Assembly (NCBI GenBank): GCA_017465085.1
Contig: JAFTWW010000001.1
Location: 1-64,000, forward strand
Direction of reading: 5' to 3'
DNA length: 64,000 nucleotides
Source of the DNA: Clostridia bacterium
GTDB lineage: Bacteria; Bacillota; Clostridia; Oscillospirales; Acutalibacteraceae
Shown piece after piece: positions 26,988 through 37,013 of the stretch. The translations under genes and the position numbers were made by a program. Under the pieces are notes generated by a model. That model was not told the origin of the DNA. It worked only from the letters and a program-made list of their open reading frames with translations, and ran no database searches. The first letter of the stretch is position 1. Every line of letters begins with the position of its first letter.

Positions 26988-27878
26988 CTACATATTGATA
27001 AGGCACACCGAAACTATGGCAAGGGCTATACCAATTGCCGATTTTACGGTGATTTTTTCCTTAAAGAACACAGCGCTTACCACACTCATAAGCGGAAGTA
27101 TAATCCCCTGATACATTGGATAAATCACTGCGGAGGGCAAATATTTTGCCGCAATTGTTTTAAGATAGTAGCACAAAAGAGTTGATATCCCCATCAATAC
27201 CGCGTAAGGCAACGTATTCTTAAATACAGATGAAAGCTTTTCTTCACCCTTAAACACGGGTCTATTAAAAACAATGGTAAAAATTCCCAATATAATGCCT
27301 GTAAACAAATATGTATAGAAATTATATGCCGCCGAAGAGGCATTATCCACCATTGCTACAAAAAGCTTCTGTAAAAAATCGTAAATTCCGCTTAAAGCAC
27401 CGCACAAGATAAGTATTATGATAGAAGTAACTGTTATCCTACCCTTAATTTCCGAGCTGTACGAACACATTACAAGGGATGCGGCAATCAAAACCGCTAA
27501 GCCTAATATATGCAGAACCGTTATTTTTTCTTGAAAAAATACAGCGCTAAGGCCTACGGTTACCACCACACCCATCATAACAAAAACGCTCGAGAGCATA
27601 AAGGCGCCGCGCCTTACCGAGAAAATCCACAATATAACATAGGCCGAAAAGACTGCGGCAGAAGCGAGGGCTAACAAGGCAGTTGCCCCGCTTGACAGAG
27701 CGTAGGTCTCCTCGGTTGCAAAAATGAGTAATGCTCCCGTTAACACGCTTGCCGCCATTCTCATAAAACTCGAAAAGGCCGCCGAAGTAACGGTAGATGT
27801 AAAATTGCTTTGCTTTTTACTGCCAAAAGCATTAAGAGCTCCTGCCAGCACCGAAAAGACAAGATATATGTATCCCAT
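26988..27878 (-). CDS. EamA/DMT family permease
   Basis: This 296-residue inner-membrane protein has about ten hydrophobic helices in two EamA-like halves, as in drug/metabolite transporters. The second half contains PSAVIYPMYQGIILPLMSVV and FFKEKITVKSAIG, matching the FFQEKITVLHILG of the first half, which shows the internal repeat. The ATG at 27878 follows AGGTGATATT. The substrate is not predictable. Confidence 0.85.
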   Translation of the reverse strand: MGYIYLVFSVLAGALNAFGSKKQSNFTSTVTSAAFSSFMRMAASVLTGALLIFATEETYALSSGATALLALASAAVFSAYVILWIFSVRRGAFMLSSVFVMMGVVVTVGLSAVFFQEKITVLHILGLAVLIAASLVMCSYSSEIKGRITVTSIIILILCGALSGIYDFLQKLFVAMVDNASSAAYNFYTYLFTGIILGIFTIVFNRPVFKGEEKLSSVFKNTLPYAVLMGISTLLCYYLKTIAAKYLPSAVIYPMYQGIILPLMSVVSAVFFKEKITVKSAIGIALAIVSVCLINM

Positions 27879-27923
27879 AATATCACCTAAAAATAAGGGG
27901 TTGATTAACAACCCCTTTGCAAA

Positions 27924-28658
27924 TTACTCCTCATCGGCCATATCCCAGTTATGCCAGATGTTCTGAACATCATCATTTTCTTCAAGCATATCAATAAGCT
28001 TTTCCATTTTTACAACAGACTCTTCATCATCAATGGTAGCCATAGTCTGAGGAACATACTGTACCTCGGCAGAAAGGAAGGCGTAGCCCTTTTCTTCAAG
28101 AGCATCGCGAACAAGACCTAAATCATTAGGCTCGGTAGTGATTTCGAAAACATCGCCATCAAAATTAAAGTCCTCCGCGCCTGCCTCTAAGGCCGCCTCC
28201 ATAACGGTATCTTCATCCAGGCCCTCACCCTCGATTTCGATTATGCCCTTGCGGTCAAACATAAACATAACCGAGCCCGATTGGCCTAAATTACCGCCGC
28301 ACTTATCAAAATAGTGACGCATCTCGCCTGCTGTTCTGTTGCGGTTATCGGTAAGGGTTTCTACCACAACGGCAACGCCTGAGGGACCGTAGCCCTCATA
28401 GATTAACTCTTCATAATCGCTACCGCCAGATTCGCCTGCCGCCTTTTTGATAATACGCTCGATATTATCGTTGGGCACATTGGCCGCCTTTGCCTTGGCA
28501 ATAGCATCCTTAAGTTTACTGTTTTCTGCAGGGTTAGGACCGCCTGCTTTAACTATAACCGAAATCTCTCTTCCTATTTTGGTGAAGATTTTTGCCTTTG
28601 CGGCATCGGTTTTTTCCTTTTTTCTTTTAATGTTATTCCATTTAGAATGTCCTGACAT
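27924..28658 (-). CDS. YebC/PmpR family regulator or translation factor
   Basis: This 244-residue protein starts MSGHSKWNNIKRKKEKTDA and has the family core PNDNIERIIKKAAGE and the acidic central domain. YebC-type proteins were described as transcription regulators; more recent work links some to translation of proline stretches. Clear family match at full length. It has little upstream space before dusB, so transcription may start there or inside the 40-base gap. Confidence 0.93.
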   Translation of the reverse strand: MSGHSKWNNIKRKKEKTDAAKAKIFTKIGREISVIVKAGGPNPAENSKLKDAIAKAKAANVPNDNIERIIKKAAGESGGSDYEELIYEGYGPSGVAVVVETLTDNRNRTAGEMRHYFDKCGGNLGQSGSVMFMFDRKGIIEIEGEGLDEDTVMEAALEAGAEDFNFDGDVFEITTEPNDLGLVRDALEEKGYAFLSAEVQYVPQTMATIDDEESVVKMEKLIDMLEENDDVQNIWHNWDMADEE

Positions 28659-28708
28659 ATATATCACTCCTACACAAGATTATATCACTATTTTGAAAAT
28701 TGGCAATA

Positions 28709-29677
28709 CTAAATTTGCTTATTTAATTCCAAAGCCGTTTCGCACAGGCGCAAAACATCATCAAAGCTTGATATCTCACCGCACATTCTTCTTAGGGATG
28801 CGGCTCCCTTTATACCGTTCATATACCATGCGGCATGCTTTCGCGTTTCCAGAATACCCTTGTGATGATTGCGGTACCTGAGCATAAGCTCAATCTGCTC
28901 TATAAACACATTGAGCCTTTCTTCAAGGTTTTTTTCGGTATATTCTCTGCCCTCAAGATAGGCGTTTATCTCCTCAAAAACAAATGGGTTGCCGCGGGCG
29001 GCTCTGCCCACCATAAGAAAATCACAACCCGTTATTTCAAGCATCTCTTTGGCAGATTTCCCATCGGTTATATCACCGTTTGCAATAACGGGAATTTTCA
29101 CCGTTTCTTTTACCTTTTTGATAATCTGAAGGTCAACGGGCGGCGCATACATCTGCGATTTCGTTCTGCCGTGAACGGTTATGGCCGAGGCTCCTGCCTG
29201 CTCGCAAATAAGGGCAAGCTCAGGCGCATTAAGGCTATCCTTATCCCAGCCCGAACGCATTTTTACGGTTACGGGAACATCCACGGCGCCCACCACCGCT
29301 TCAACTATTTTGCCCGCTAGCTCAGGGTTTTTCATAAGGGCGCTTCCACCCCCGTGACCCGAAACCTTAGGCGCGGGACAACCCATATTTATATCGATAA
29401 AATCAGGCTCGAAGCTAAGGGCTTTTTGCGCCGCAAACGCCATAATATCGGGCTCACAGCCAAATAGCTGACAGGCGGTTGGGACTCCCTTTTTCTCGCA
29501 AAAAAGCAGCTCGGCAGATTTTTTATCCCCGAGAGAAATTCCCTTTGCACTGGCGAGCTCACCTATGGTAAACGCCGCGCCGTGCAAAGCGCATATTTCA
29601 CGCATAGCTCTATCGGCAACACCTGCCATAGGAGCTAAGCCTGCAAAACCACTGAATTCCAAGTTTCCTATCCTCAT
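28709..29677 (-). CDS. dusB: tRNA dihydrouridine synthase DusB-like
   Basis: This flavoenzyme reduces specific uridines of tRNA to dihydrouridine. The 322-residue protein has GLAPMAGVADRAMREI at the start of the barrel, NMGCPAPKVSGHGGGSALMKNP with the catalytic cysteine near residue 98, and VMVGRAARGNPFVF-like FMN-binding sequence near 225. The ATG at 29677 has no ribosome binding site and lies only nine bases from a perfect -10 box, so the mRNA should be almost leaderless. Confidence 0.92.
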   Translation of the reverse strand: MRIGNLEFSGFAGLAPMAGVADRAMREICALHGAAFTIGELASAKGISLGDKKSAELLFCEKKGVPTACQLFGCEPDIMAFAAQKALSFEPDFIDINMGCPAPKVSGHGGGSALMKNPELAGKIVEAVVGAVDVPVTVKMRSGWDKDSLNAPELALICEQAGASAITVHGRTKSQMYAPPVDLQIIKKVKETVKIPVIANGDITDGKSAKEMLEITGCDFLMVGRAARGNPFVFEEINAYLEGREYTEKNLEERLNVFIEQIELMLRYRNHHKGILETRKHAAWYMNGIKGAASLRRMCGEISSFDDVLRLCETALELNKQI

Positions 29678-29686
29678 AACAAGGTG

Positions 29687-29715
29687 ATTATAACCCAAAA
29701 CAAAAAAACTGTCAA
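29687..29715 (-). promoter_or_regulatory. dusB promoter, close to the start codon
   Basis: Leftward TTGACA (29710-29715), 17-base spacer, TATAAT (29687-29692): a perfect consensus. With the ATG beginning at 29677 the leader can be only about 1-4 bases. Confidence 0.85.
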
Positions 29716-29801
29716 TTTCTAAAATTTTATTGATGACAAATTAACACAAATATGATAATATAAATATATATATGCCAAAATTATATTACGAGGTGAAAAT
29801 A

Positions 29802-32327
29802 TTGAAGCTATTAGCCATAGACGGCAACAGTCTTATCAACCGCGCTTTTTACGGAATAAAGCTCCTTTCTACCAAGGATGGAAAATACACGAACGCCGTT
29901 TACGGCTTTATCAATATTCTATTTAAGCTGATGGAAAACGAGCAACCCGATGGCGTTGCCGTGGCATTTGATATTAAAAAGCCCACCTTCCGTCACTTAA
30001 AGTACGAAGCCTATAAGGCAGGTCGCCACGCCATGCCCGATGAGCTTCGCGAGCAGTTCCCTCTTGTTAAAGAATGGTTACAGCTTGCGGGCTACCACTG
30101 CATTGAGTGCGAGGGCTTTGAGGCGGACGATATTTTAGGCACCCTTGCCGCCGCGGCGGTAAAGAGCGGAAACGAATGTGTTGTTGCTACGGGTGACCGC
30201 GATTCCCTGCAATTAGTTTCGGAAAACACAAGGGTTTTATTAGCGGCTACAAGGATGGGACAGACCGAGGTTATTAACTACACGCCCGAAAAGGTTTTTG
30301 AGCGTTACAGCATAACCCCCAAAGAAATGATTGAACTTAAGGCTCTTATGGGGGATTCTTCGGATAATATCCCAGGTGTTGCAGGTGTTGGCGAAAAAAC
30401 CGCTACCGACCTTATCTCCCGTTATCACAGCATTGATTACATTTACGAAAATATTGATTCCCTTGAGATTAAAGAGGGTATAAGAAACAAGCTAAAAGAT
30501 GGTAAGGATAGCGCGTACTTAAGCCGTTGGCTTGGCACTATTAACCTCGAGGCTCCCATTGATGCGGATTTTGAAAAATACCGCAAAAATCAGGTTGATG
30601 AGGATAAGCTTTCGGCCTTTATGGTGGAGCTTGAGCTTTTCAAGCTTATTGAGAGAATGAACCTGAAGCCCGTTTCCGTAAAAGCGGAGAAAAAAGAGGC
30701 CCAAGCAAAAAAGGTTGCCGTTTGCGAGTATAACGGTCAGATGCCCCGCATTGCCGATATCTATATTGAGGGCGATACGGGCGCTATGGTAAGCGAAGGC
30801 AAGGCTTTTGCCCTTAGCCGCGATGAGCTTTGCGCTCTTCTTTCCTCTAAGGAAACTAAGAAGAGGGTTTACGGCTACAAGGAGCTTTGCAAGCGATTTG
30901 AGAATATAGAAAACGTTACTTTTGATACTCTTCTTGCAGGTTACCTTTGCAACCCTTCATCAAATGATTATTCTCTGGAGCGTCTTGCCGCCGAATATTC
31001 GGTAATTATCCCCGAGACCGAGGGAGATGCAAACGATTTAATTAAATCTGCCATTACCCTTTCGGCTGTAAACGATGCCCTTTATGAGTTGCTTTCTAAA
31101 AATGATGAAATTAAGCTTTTAGAGGAAATAGAGGTGCCTTTAGCCAAGGTGCTTGCCAATATGGAAACCGAAGGCTTCCTTGCCGATTGCGAGGGGCTTA
31201 AAGCCAAGGGCGAGGAATTGGCGCAGAGAATTGCCGAAATAGAAAAGGAAATCTTTAATCTTGCAGGAACAGAATTTAATGTTAATTCTCCAAAGCAGTT
31301 GGGTGAAATTCTCTTCGTGAAATTAGGTCTTCCCGCCAAAAAGAAGACCAAGAGCGGTTATTCCACTAATGCAGATGTGCTTGAATCCCTCAGGTATGAT
31401 TTCCCTATTGTTGAGCTGATTCTTGAATACCGCCAGCTTGCCAAGCTTAAATCCACCTATTGCGATGGTCTTTTATCTGCGGTGGCAGAGGATGGCAGAA
31501 TCCATTCCACCTTTAATCAGACCGAGGCGAGAACGGGAAGAATAAGCTCCCTTGAGCCTAACTTGCAGAATATTCCCGTAAGAACCGAAGAAGGCAGGCA
31601 ACTCAGAAAATTCTTCATTGCCAAGGAAGGCTTTGTGCTCTGCGATGCCGATTATTCTCAGATAGAGCTTCGAGTTCTTGCAAGCATTGCCGAGGATAAG
31701 GCTATGATAGAGGCCTTTAATTCGGGTATTGATATTCATACCCTTACCGCATCGGAGGTTTTTGATATACCCGTAGATATGGTGCTTCCCATAATGCGAA
31801 GCAGGGCCAAGGCGGTTAACTTCGGTATTGTTTACGGCATAGGCGCCTTTTCACTTGCAAAGGATATAGGCGTTTCACGCGCCGAGGCGGATAGATATAT
31901 CAAGGGCTACCTTGCCACCTACCCCTGCGTTGCAAGATATATGGATAAGGTTATAGAAAAGGCAAAGCTTGATGGATTTGTTACCACCGCTTTCGGCAGG
32001 AGGCGTTATCTGCCCGAGCTTTCCTCCTCAAACGGAATGTTAAGAGCCTTTGGCGAGAGAGTGGCGCGGAATGCCCCCATTCAAGGCACCGCCGCCGATA
32101 TTATCAAGATTGCTATGATAAGGGTTTATGAGCGGCTCGAAAAAGAGCTTCCCTCGGCCAAGCTTATTTTGCAGGTGCACGATGAACTTATTGTTGAGTG
32201 CAAAGAGGCCGATGCCGATAAGGCCTGCAAAATCTTAGAGGAAGAAATGGAAAATGCCGCTAATCTTAAGGTAAGGCTTTCGGTGGATGCCAACAAGGGC
32301 AAAAACTGGCTTGAGGCCAAAGGATAA
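29802..32327 (+). CDS. polA: DNA polymerase I
   Basis: The 841-residue polymerase has an N-terminal 5' nuclease domain (residues 1-290, with ATGDRDSLQL and LMGDSSDNIPGVAGVGEKTA), a middle exonuclease-like domain in which the first DxE metal motif is not seen, so proofreading is probably lost as in Bacillus, and the polymerase domain (CDADYSQIELRVLA and QVHDELIVEC). The TTG at 29802 is chosen because GAGGTG lies seven bases upstream; the ATG at 29772 has no such site. It heads a long rightward gene run. Confidence 0.95.
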   Translation: MKLLAIDGNSLINRAFYGIKLLSTKDGKYTNAVYGFINILFKLMENEQPDGVAVAFDIKKPTFRHLKYEAYKAGRHAMPDELREQFPLVKEWLQLAGYHCIECEGFEADDILGTLAAAAVKSGNECVVATGDRDSLQLVSENTRVLLAATRMGQTEVINYTPEKVFERYSITPKEMIELKALMGDSSDNIPGVAGVGEKTATDLISRYHSIDYIYENIDSLEIKEGIRNKLKDGKDSAYLSRWLGTINLEAPIDADFEKYRKNQVDEDKLSAFMVELELFKLIERMNLKPVSVKAEKKEAQAKKVAVCEYNGQMPRIADIYIEGDTGAMVSEGKAFALSRDELCALLSSKETKKRVYGYKELCKRFENIENVTFDTLLAGYLCNPSSNDYSLERLAAEYSVIIPETEGDANDLIKSAITLSAVNDALYELLSKNDEIKLLEEIEVPLAKVLANMETEGFLADCEGLKAKGEELAQRIAEIEKEIFNLAGTEFNVNSPKQLGEILFVKLGLPAKKKTKSGYSTNADVLESLRYDFPIVELILEYRQLAKLKSTYCDGLLSAVAEDGRIHSTFNQTEARTGRISSLEPNLQNIPVRTEEGRQLRKFFIAKEGFVLCDADYSQIELRVLASIAEDKAMIEAFNSGIDIHTLTASEVFDIPVDMVLPIMRSRAKAVNFGIVYGIGAFSLAKDIGVSRAEADRYIKGYLATYPCVARYMDKVIEKAKLDGFVTTAFGRRRYLPELSSSNGMLRAFGERVARNAPIQGTAADIIKIAMIRVYERLEKELPSAKLILQVHDELIVECKEADADKACKILEEEMENAANLKVRLSVDANKGKNWLEAKG

Positions 32328-32330
32328 TAT

Positions 32331-33179
32331 ATGAAAATCATCTTTGTTTGCACGGGTAACACCTGCCGCTCTCCCATGGCGGAGGGTTATCTTAAATCAA
32401 AGCTTATACCTGATCTCACCGTAGAGAGCCGAGGGCTTTGTATTGGAGGAGATAGGGTCAGCGAAAACTCAGCTACCGTTATGGAAGAGCTGGGATTTGA
32501 TATAAAAAACCACATTTCAAAGGGTTTATCCTCTTCGGACCTTGATGCCGATATGTTTATCTGTATGACCTATTCCCACGCCGATGCCTTAATTTCGGCA
32601 GGGGTAAGCTGTGATAAGGTTTCGGTTTTAGGCGGTGGCATATCCGATCCCTACGGTATGGATTTGGGCGTTTACAGAAAATGCCGTAATGAAATTATGG
32701 ATAGCATTGATAACCTTCTTTACGGCGGGCTTATGAACGGGATTTCTGTTAGAATTGCTAACGAAAATGATATAGACGAGATAGCCGAAATTGAAAAGGA
32801 AAACTTTTCTATGCCCTGGTCCGAAAACGCTGTTAAAGAATCTATGGAGAGAGATACGGTGTTTTTCATAGCCGAAAAGGAAGGCGGCGCCATTGGCTAT
32901 ATGGGGCTTACCTGTATTCTTGATGAAGGCTATGTTACCAATATAGCGGTAAACGGAAATTTCCGCAAATCAGGGGCAGGAACGCTGCTTATGAATAAAT
33001 CCATTGATTACGGAAGAGATAGAGGGCTTTCCTTTATCTCCCTTGAGGTGAGAGCCTCTAATCAAAGCGCCATTTCCCTTTACAACCGATTTTCCTTTGA
33101 AAATGCGGGAGTGAGAAAAGGCTTTTATGAAAAGCCTAAGGAAGACGCGATTATTATGACAAGAAGGTTTACATTTTAG
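32331..33179 (+). CDS. Fusion of low-molecular-weight protein phosphatase and RimI acetyltransferase
   Basis: Residues 1-131 are a low-molecular-weight tyrosine/arginine phosphatase: the P-loop is VCTGNTCRSPMAE (residues 6-18, with the CxxxxxRS core as CTGNTCRS) and the acid DPYG lies near residue 107. Residues 137-282 are a GNAT acetyltransferase of the RimI type, which acetylates the N-terminus of ribosomal protein S18: see VTNIAVNGNFRKSGAGTLLM and the C-terminal SLEVRASNQSAISLYNRF. A methionine (MNGISVRIA) begins the second domain and could be an internal start, but its binding site is poor. RimI next to tsaD is common; the fusion is not. Confidence 0.9.
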   Translation: MKIIFVCTGNTCRSPMAEGYLKSKLIPDLTVESRGLCIGGDRVSENSATVMEELGFDIKNHISKGLSSSDLDADMFICMTYSHADALISAGVSCDKVSVLGGGISDPYGMDLGVYRKCRNEIMDSIDNLLYGGLMNGISVRIANENDIDEIAEIEKENFSMPWSENAVKESMERDTVFFIAEKEGGAIGYMGLTCILDEGYVTNIAVNGNFRKSGAGTLLMNKSIDYGRDRGLSFISLEVRASNQSAISLYNRFSFENAGVRKGFYEKPKEDAIIMTRRFTF

Positions 33180-34187
33180 ATGATAATACTTAGTATTGAA
33201 TCCTCTTGTGACGAAACCTCTGTTTCCGTTACGAGAGAGCGGGAAATTTTATCAAATATAGTTTCAACCCAGATAGCAGAGCACCGCATTTACGGCGGAG
33301 TTGTGCCCGAGATTGCTTCAAGAAGGCATACCGAGGCCATAAGCGCCGTGTGTGATGAGGCGGTAAGGGCGGCAGGCGTTACCTATGATGAGCTTGATGC
33401 CATAGCCGTTACCTTTGCTCCGGGGCTTATAGGGGCGTTGCTTGTGGGCGTTAACTTTGCTAAGGGACTTGCGATGTCCCTTAATATTCCCCTTATTCCC
33501 GTTCATCATCTCCGCTCACATATAGCGGCAAACTATATAACCAACAAAGAACTTAAGCCTCCCTTTTTGTGCCTTACGGTATCGGGAGGAAATACCATTA
33601 TAACTGAGGTAAGGGATTACACAAAATTTGAGCCCATAGGGGCTACATTTGATGATGCGGCAGGCGAATGCTTCGATAAAACCGCCCGTTGCTTAGGGCT
33701 CCAATATCCCGGCGGTGTAACGCTGGATAAAATCGCCACCGTTTCCGATTTCAAGAAATATCCCCTACCCTATCCCAAATCCCCCGCAGGCGAATACGAT
33801 TTCAGCTTTTCGGGACTTAAAACTGCGGTGATAAATCTTGTTCACAATGCCACCCAAAAGGGCGAGGAGATAGATATTCCCGTTCTCGCCGCAACAGTAA
33901 GGGAACGTGTTTGCGATATGCTTATCACAAACACCTTAAAGGCGGCAAAGGATAAGGGGCATAAAACCCTTTGTCTTGCAGGGGGTGTTTCCGCCAACAG
34001 TGAACTGCGAAGAAGAATGGAAGAGGAATGTGAGAAAGAGGGTATCACCCTTTATTATCCCGAGCTTAAATATTGCGGAGATAATGCCGCAATGGTAGGA
34101 GTGCAGGGATATTACGAGTTTTTAAGCGGCAATACGGCAGGCGCCGATCTTAACGCCGCCGCAACCCTGCCAATAAATTATCGATAG
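33180..34187 (+). CDS. tsaD: tRNA threonylcarbamoyladenosine transferase TsaD
   Basis: TsaD, with TsaB and TsaE, transfers the threonylcarbamoyl group to A37 of tRNAs reading ANN codons. The 335-residue protein starts ILSIESSCDETSVSV, has the metal-binding HHLRSH (around residue 110-115), GLKTAVINL, and the late GGVSANSELR and CGDNAAMVG motifs. Its ATG immediately follows the stop of the fusion gene. No tsaB or tsaE is in this window. Confidence 0.95.
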   Translation: MIILSIESSCDETSVSVTREREILSNIVSTQIAEHRIYGGVVPEIASRRHTEAISAVCDEAVRAAGVTYDELDAIAVTFAPGLIGALLVGVNFAKGLAMSLNIPLIPVHHLRSHIAANYITNKELKPPFLCLTVSGGNTIITEVRDYTKFEPIGATFDDAAGECFDKTARCLGLQYPGGVTLDKIATVSDFKKYPLPYPKSPAGEYDFSFSGLKTAVINLVHNATQKGEEIDIPVLAATVRERVCDMLITNTLKAAKDKGHKTLCLAGGVSANSELRRRMEEECEKEGITLYYPELKYCGDNAAMVGVQGYYEFLSGNTAGADLNAAATLPINYR

Positions 34188-34197
34188 GAGAACAGCT

Positions 34198-35097
34198 ATG
34201 GAAAATAAAAAGCTTCTTTTGATAGTTAATCCCAAATCGGGAAGAGAAAAAATGCGTGGCCAACTGCTGAGGGTTACCGAAATACTCTCAAAAGGCGGCT
34301 TTGATGTTACCGTTTATCCCACTAAGGCGCGGGGTGACGGTACCGTAAGAGCGGCTAAGATAAAGCAGAACGAATTTGACCGCGTTGTAGTCTGCGGGGG
34401 CGACGGCACCTTAAACGAGGTTATAACAGGCCTCATGCAATCGGGTGTTGAGTGTACCTTAGGATACATCCCCTCGGGCACCCTTAATGAGTGGTCGGCA
34501 GGTCTTCATATAGCAAGGGATATTCCCTCTGCCGCTAAAGATATTGTTAACGGAGAAATGGTGGAGCTTGATATAGGCAAATTCGGTGATAAGTATTTTT
34601 CATATACCGCCTCCTTCGGCGCCTTTACCGAGGCTTCATATTCTGCTCCGCAGGATGTTAAGAATGTTTTAGGTCAGGCTGCATATTTCTTCGAGGGAAT
34701 AAAAAGCCTTGGCAATATCAAGCCCATTCACCTTAAGTTCACCGCCGATGACCGTGAGATAGAGGGAGATTTCCTTTTTGGTGCCATATCTAACTCAATG
34801 TCGGTAGGCGGCATCGTTAAATTTAACGATGCCAATGTTGAGCTTAATGATGGGCTCTTTGAGGTTGTTCTTATTAAAAACCCTGCAAACCTTACCGAGT
34901 TTCAATCCATCCTCGATGGAATTATCCGTCAGGATTTAGGCCGTAAGGGGCTTGAATTTTTCCACACAAAAGCTATCACTGTTTCGGGCGGCAAGGATGT
35001 TTCCTGGACCCTTGACGGTGAGTTCGCCGAGGGCAGTGATGAGATAAGGATAGAAAACATTCACTCTGCCATTAAACTGATAGTACCTGAAAGTTAG
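34198..35097 (+). CDS. Diacylglycerol kinase family lipid kinase
   Basis: This 299-residue protein belongs to the YegS/BmrU/DgkB family of lipid kinases. It has the NPKSGREK start (residues 11-18), [16 protein letters not shown] with the GGDGT nucleotide motif near residue 65, [11 protein letters not shown] and the C-terminal [10 protein letters not shown] segment. The start follows AGGAGAACAGCT. It sits just upstream of mreB, as in several other Clostridia. The natural lipid is unknown. Confidence 0.88.
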   Translation: MENKKLLLIVNPKSGREKMRGQLLRVTEILSKGGFDVTVYPTKARGDGTVRAAKIKQNEFDRVVVCGGDGTLNEVITGLMQSGVECTLGYIPSGTLNEWSAGLHIARDIPSAAKDIVNGEMVELDIGKFGDKYFSYTASFGAFTEASYSAPQDVKNVLGQAAYFFEGIKSLGNIKPIHLKFTADDREIEGDFLFGAISNSMSVGGIVKFNDANVELNDGLFEVVLIKNPANLTEFQSILDGIIRQDLGRKGLEFFHTKAITVSGGKDVSWTLDGEFAEGSDEIRIENIHSAIKLIVPES

Positions 35098-35108
35098 GAG
35101 AAAATATT

Positions 35109-36128
35109 ATGTTCACAAGAGATATAGGAGTTGACCTTGGCACCGCCAATACCCTTGTTTGCGTTAAGGGTAAGGGTATTATTATGAGGGAGCCCTCGGT
35201 TGTAGCATACGATATGCGAAGCGATGCTGTAAGGGCGGTAGGTAAGGAAGCCAAGGAAATGATAGGCAGAACACCTGGCTCTATAATTGCCGTTCGTCCT
35301 CTTAAAAACGGCGTTATTGCCGACTTTGACGTTACCGCGGCAATGCTTAAAAGATTTATACACGGCGCTCTTAAAGGCTCTATGGTTTCAAGGGTTAGAA
35401 TGGTTATCTGTATTCCTACGGGAGTTACAGAGGTTGAAAGCCGCGCGGTTTACGATGCAGCCAAGCAGGCAGGCGCTACCGATATAGACCTTGTGGAAGA
35501 GCCTATGGCGGCGGCTGTGGGCGCAGGTCTTCCCGTATGGGAAGCCACGGGCAATATGATAGTTGATATCGGCGGCGGCACCAGTGAGGTTGCCATTATC
35601 TCCCTTGGAGATATCGTTACCTCCCAATCCCTTCGTATCGGAGGCGATGACCTTGATGAAGCCATAATCGGCTACATAAGGAAGAAGCACAATCTTCTTA
35701 TAGGCGAGAGAACTGCCGAGCAGATAAAGATAGAAATCGGCTCTGCCAAGCCCTATGATGATGAAAAATCAATTGAAATCAGAGGCCGTAACCTTGTTGA
35801 CGGTTTGCCCAAGAACATCACCATTTCCTCCGAAGAGGTAAGAAATGCTATGGCGGATACGGTTTCGCAGATTATTGATATTATCCGCACCACCCTCGAA
35901 AAGACTCCCCCCGAGCTTTCCGCCGATATTATTGATAGCGGCATCGTTCTTGCAGGCGGCGGAGCGCTACTACGCGGTCTTGCCGAGCTTATTGCAGAGG
36001 AAACGGGTATGCCCGTATCGGTAGCGGCCAATCCGCTGGACTGCGTTGTTATAGGAACACAGAAGCGACTTGAAGGCGATAGCGGCTTTAACAACTATGT
36101 TTTCCGCCGCGGCCGCCGTTTCAGATAA
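35109..36128 (+). CDS. mreB: Rod-shape determining actin MreB
   Basis: MreB forms membrane-bound filaments that guide lateral wall synthesis. The 339-residue protein has the phosphate-1 loop [12 protein letters not shown] (residues 6-17), [16 protein letters not shown] near 153-168, and [13 protein letters not shown] near 279. It begins the mreBCD-PBP2 shape cluster and is preceded by TTAGGAG. Confidence 0.96.
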   Translation: MFTRDIGVDLGTANTLVCVKGKGIIMREPSVVAYDMRSDAVRAVGKEAKEMIGRTPGSIIAVRPLKNGVIADFDVTAAMLKRFIHGALKGSMVSRVRMVICIPTGVTEVESRAVYDAAKQAGATDIDLVEEPMAAAVGAGLPVWEATGNMIVDIGGGTSEVAIISLGDIVTSQSLRIGGDDLDEAIIGYIRKKHNLLIGERTAEQIKIEIGSAKPYDDEKSIEIRGRNLVDGLPKNITISSEEVRNAMADTVSQIIDIIRTTLEKTPPELSADIIDSGIVLAGGGALLRGLAELIAEETGMPVSVAANPLDCVVIGTQKRLEGDSGFNNYVFRRGRRFR

Positions 36129-36149
36129 AAAATCCAAGGAGATAATAAA

Positions 36150-37013
36150 ATGCGATTTTTCTTTCGCAGTAGGCAGTTTAAGATTATTATCAGCGTTTTT
36201 CTTTGTCTTTGCATAATATCTTCCGTTTTCGGAATTTTAGGCAAGAGTATGGCGCCGGGCGCCAATGTTTTAGGAACGGTTACCGCTCCGCTCCGCTCTC
36301 TTGCCACTTCCATATCAAATCTGTTTTCAGATTTTGGCAAGAGCATTTCGGGCTCCAATGAGCTTATGCTCGAAAACTCAGAGCTTGAAGATAAACTGAA
36401 CGAGCTTCGCGAACAGATGGCGGATTACGAGGCTATAAAGCAGGAAAACGAAAATCTTAAAGGCTTTCTTGAGCTTAAAGAACAGCACCCCGATTTCAAA
36501 TTCGCATCGGGCAATTTAATATCCCGCGATAACGATGACCCCTTTGCCTCTTTTCTTATAAACAGAGGCTCTATGTCGGATGTTAAGCTTTACGACCCCG
36601 TAATAACCGAAGCAGGTCTTGTAGGCTTTGTTACGGAGGTTGGTCTTACCACATCCAAGGTTACCACCATTCTTAATCCCGACCTTACCGTAGGCGCTCT
36701 CGATAACCGCACGGGTGATTCGGGTATCATTTCGGGCAACTCACAGTTAGCAGATGATGGGCTTTGCCGTTTTTATAACCTTGCCCGTTCCTGCAGCGTT
36801 GCCATAGGCGATTATGTTGTAACCTCGGGTGAGGGCATATTCCCCCAAGGCCTCCTTATAGGCTCAGTTTCTGCCATAGGCTCTGATGAGTACAACACCT
36901 CTATTTATGCCGATGTTGAGCCCTTTGTGGATTTTTCGGATATAAGAGAGGTTATGGTTATAACCGAATTTGACGGTCAGGGCGGAATAAATCCTTCAAA
37001 GGAGGATAAATAA
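36150..37013 (+). CDS. mreC: Rod-shape determining protein MreC
   Basis: MreC links MreB to the periplasmic-side wall machinery. The 287-residue protein has one membrane helix at residues 9-28, a coiled coil at about 70-110 (ENSELEDKLNELREQMADYE) and the two beta-barrel domains with NRGSMSDVKLYDPVI and VVTSGEGIFPQGLLIG. Its stop is directly followed by the mreD ATG. Confidence 0.93.
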   Translation: MRFFFRSRQFKIIISVFLCLCIISSVFGILGKSMAPGANVLGTVTAPLRSLATSISNLFSDFGKSISGSNELMLENSELEDKLNELREQMADYEAIKQENENLKGFLELKEQHPDFKFASGNLISRDNDDPFASFLINRGSMSDVKLYDPVITEAGLVGFVTEVGLTTSKVTTILNPDLTVGALDNRTGDSGIISGNSQLADDGLCRFYNLARSCSVAIGDYVVTSGEGIFPQGLLIGSVSAIGSDEYNTSIYADVEPFVDFSDIREVMVITEFDGQGGINPSKEDK

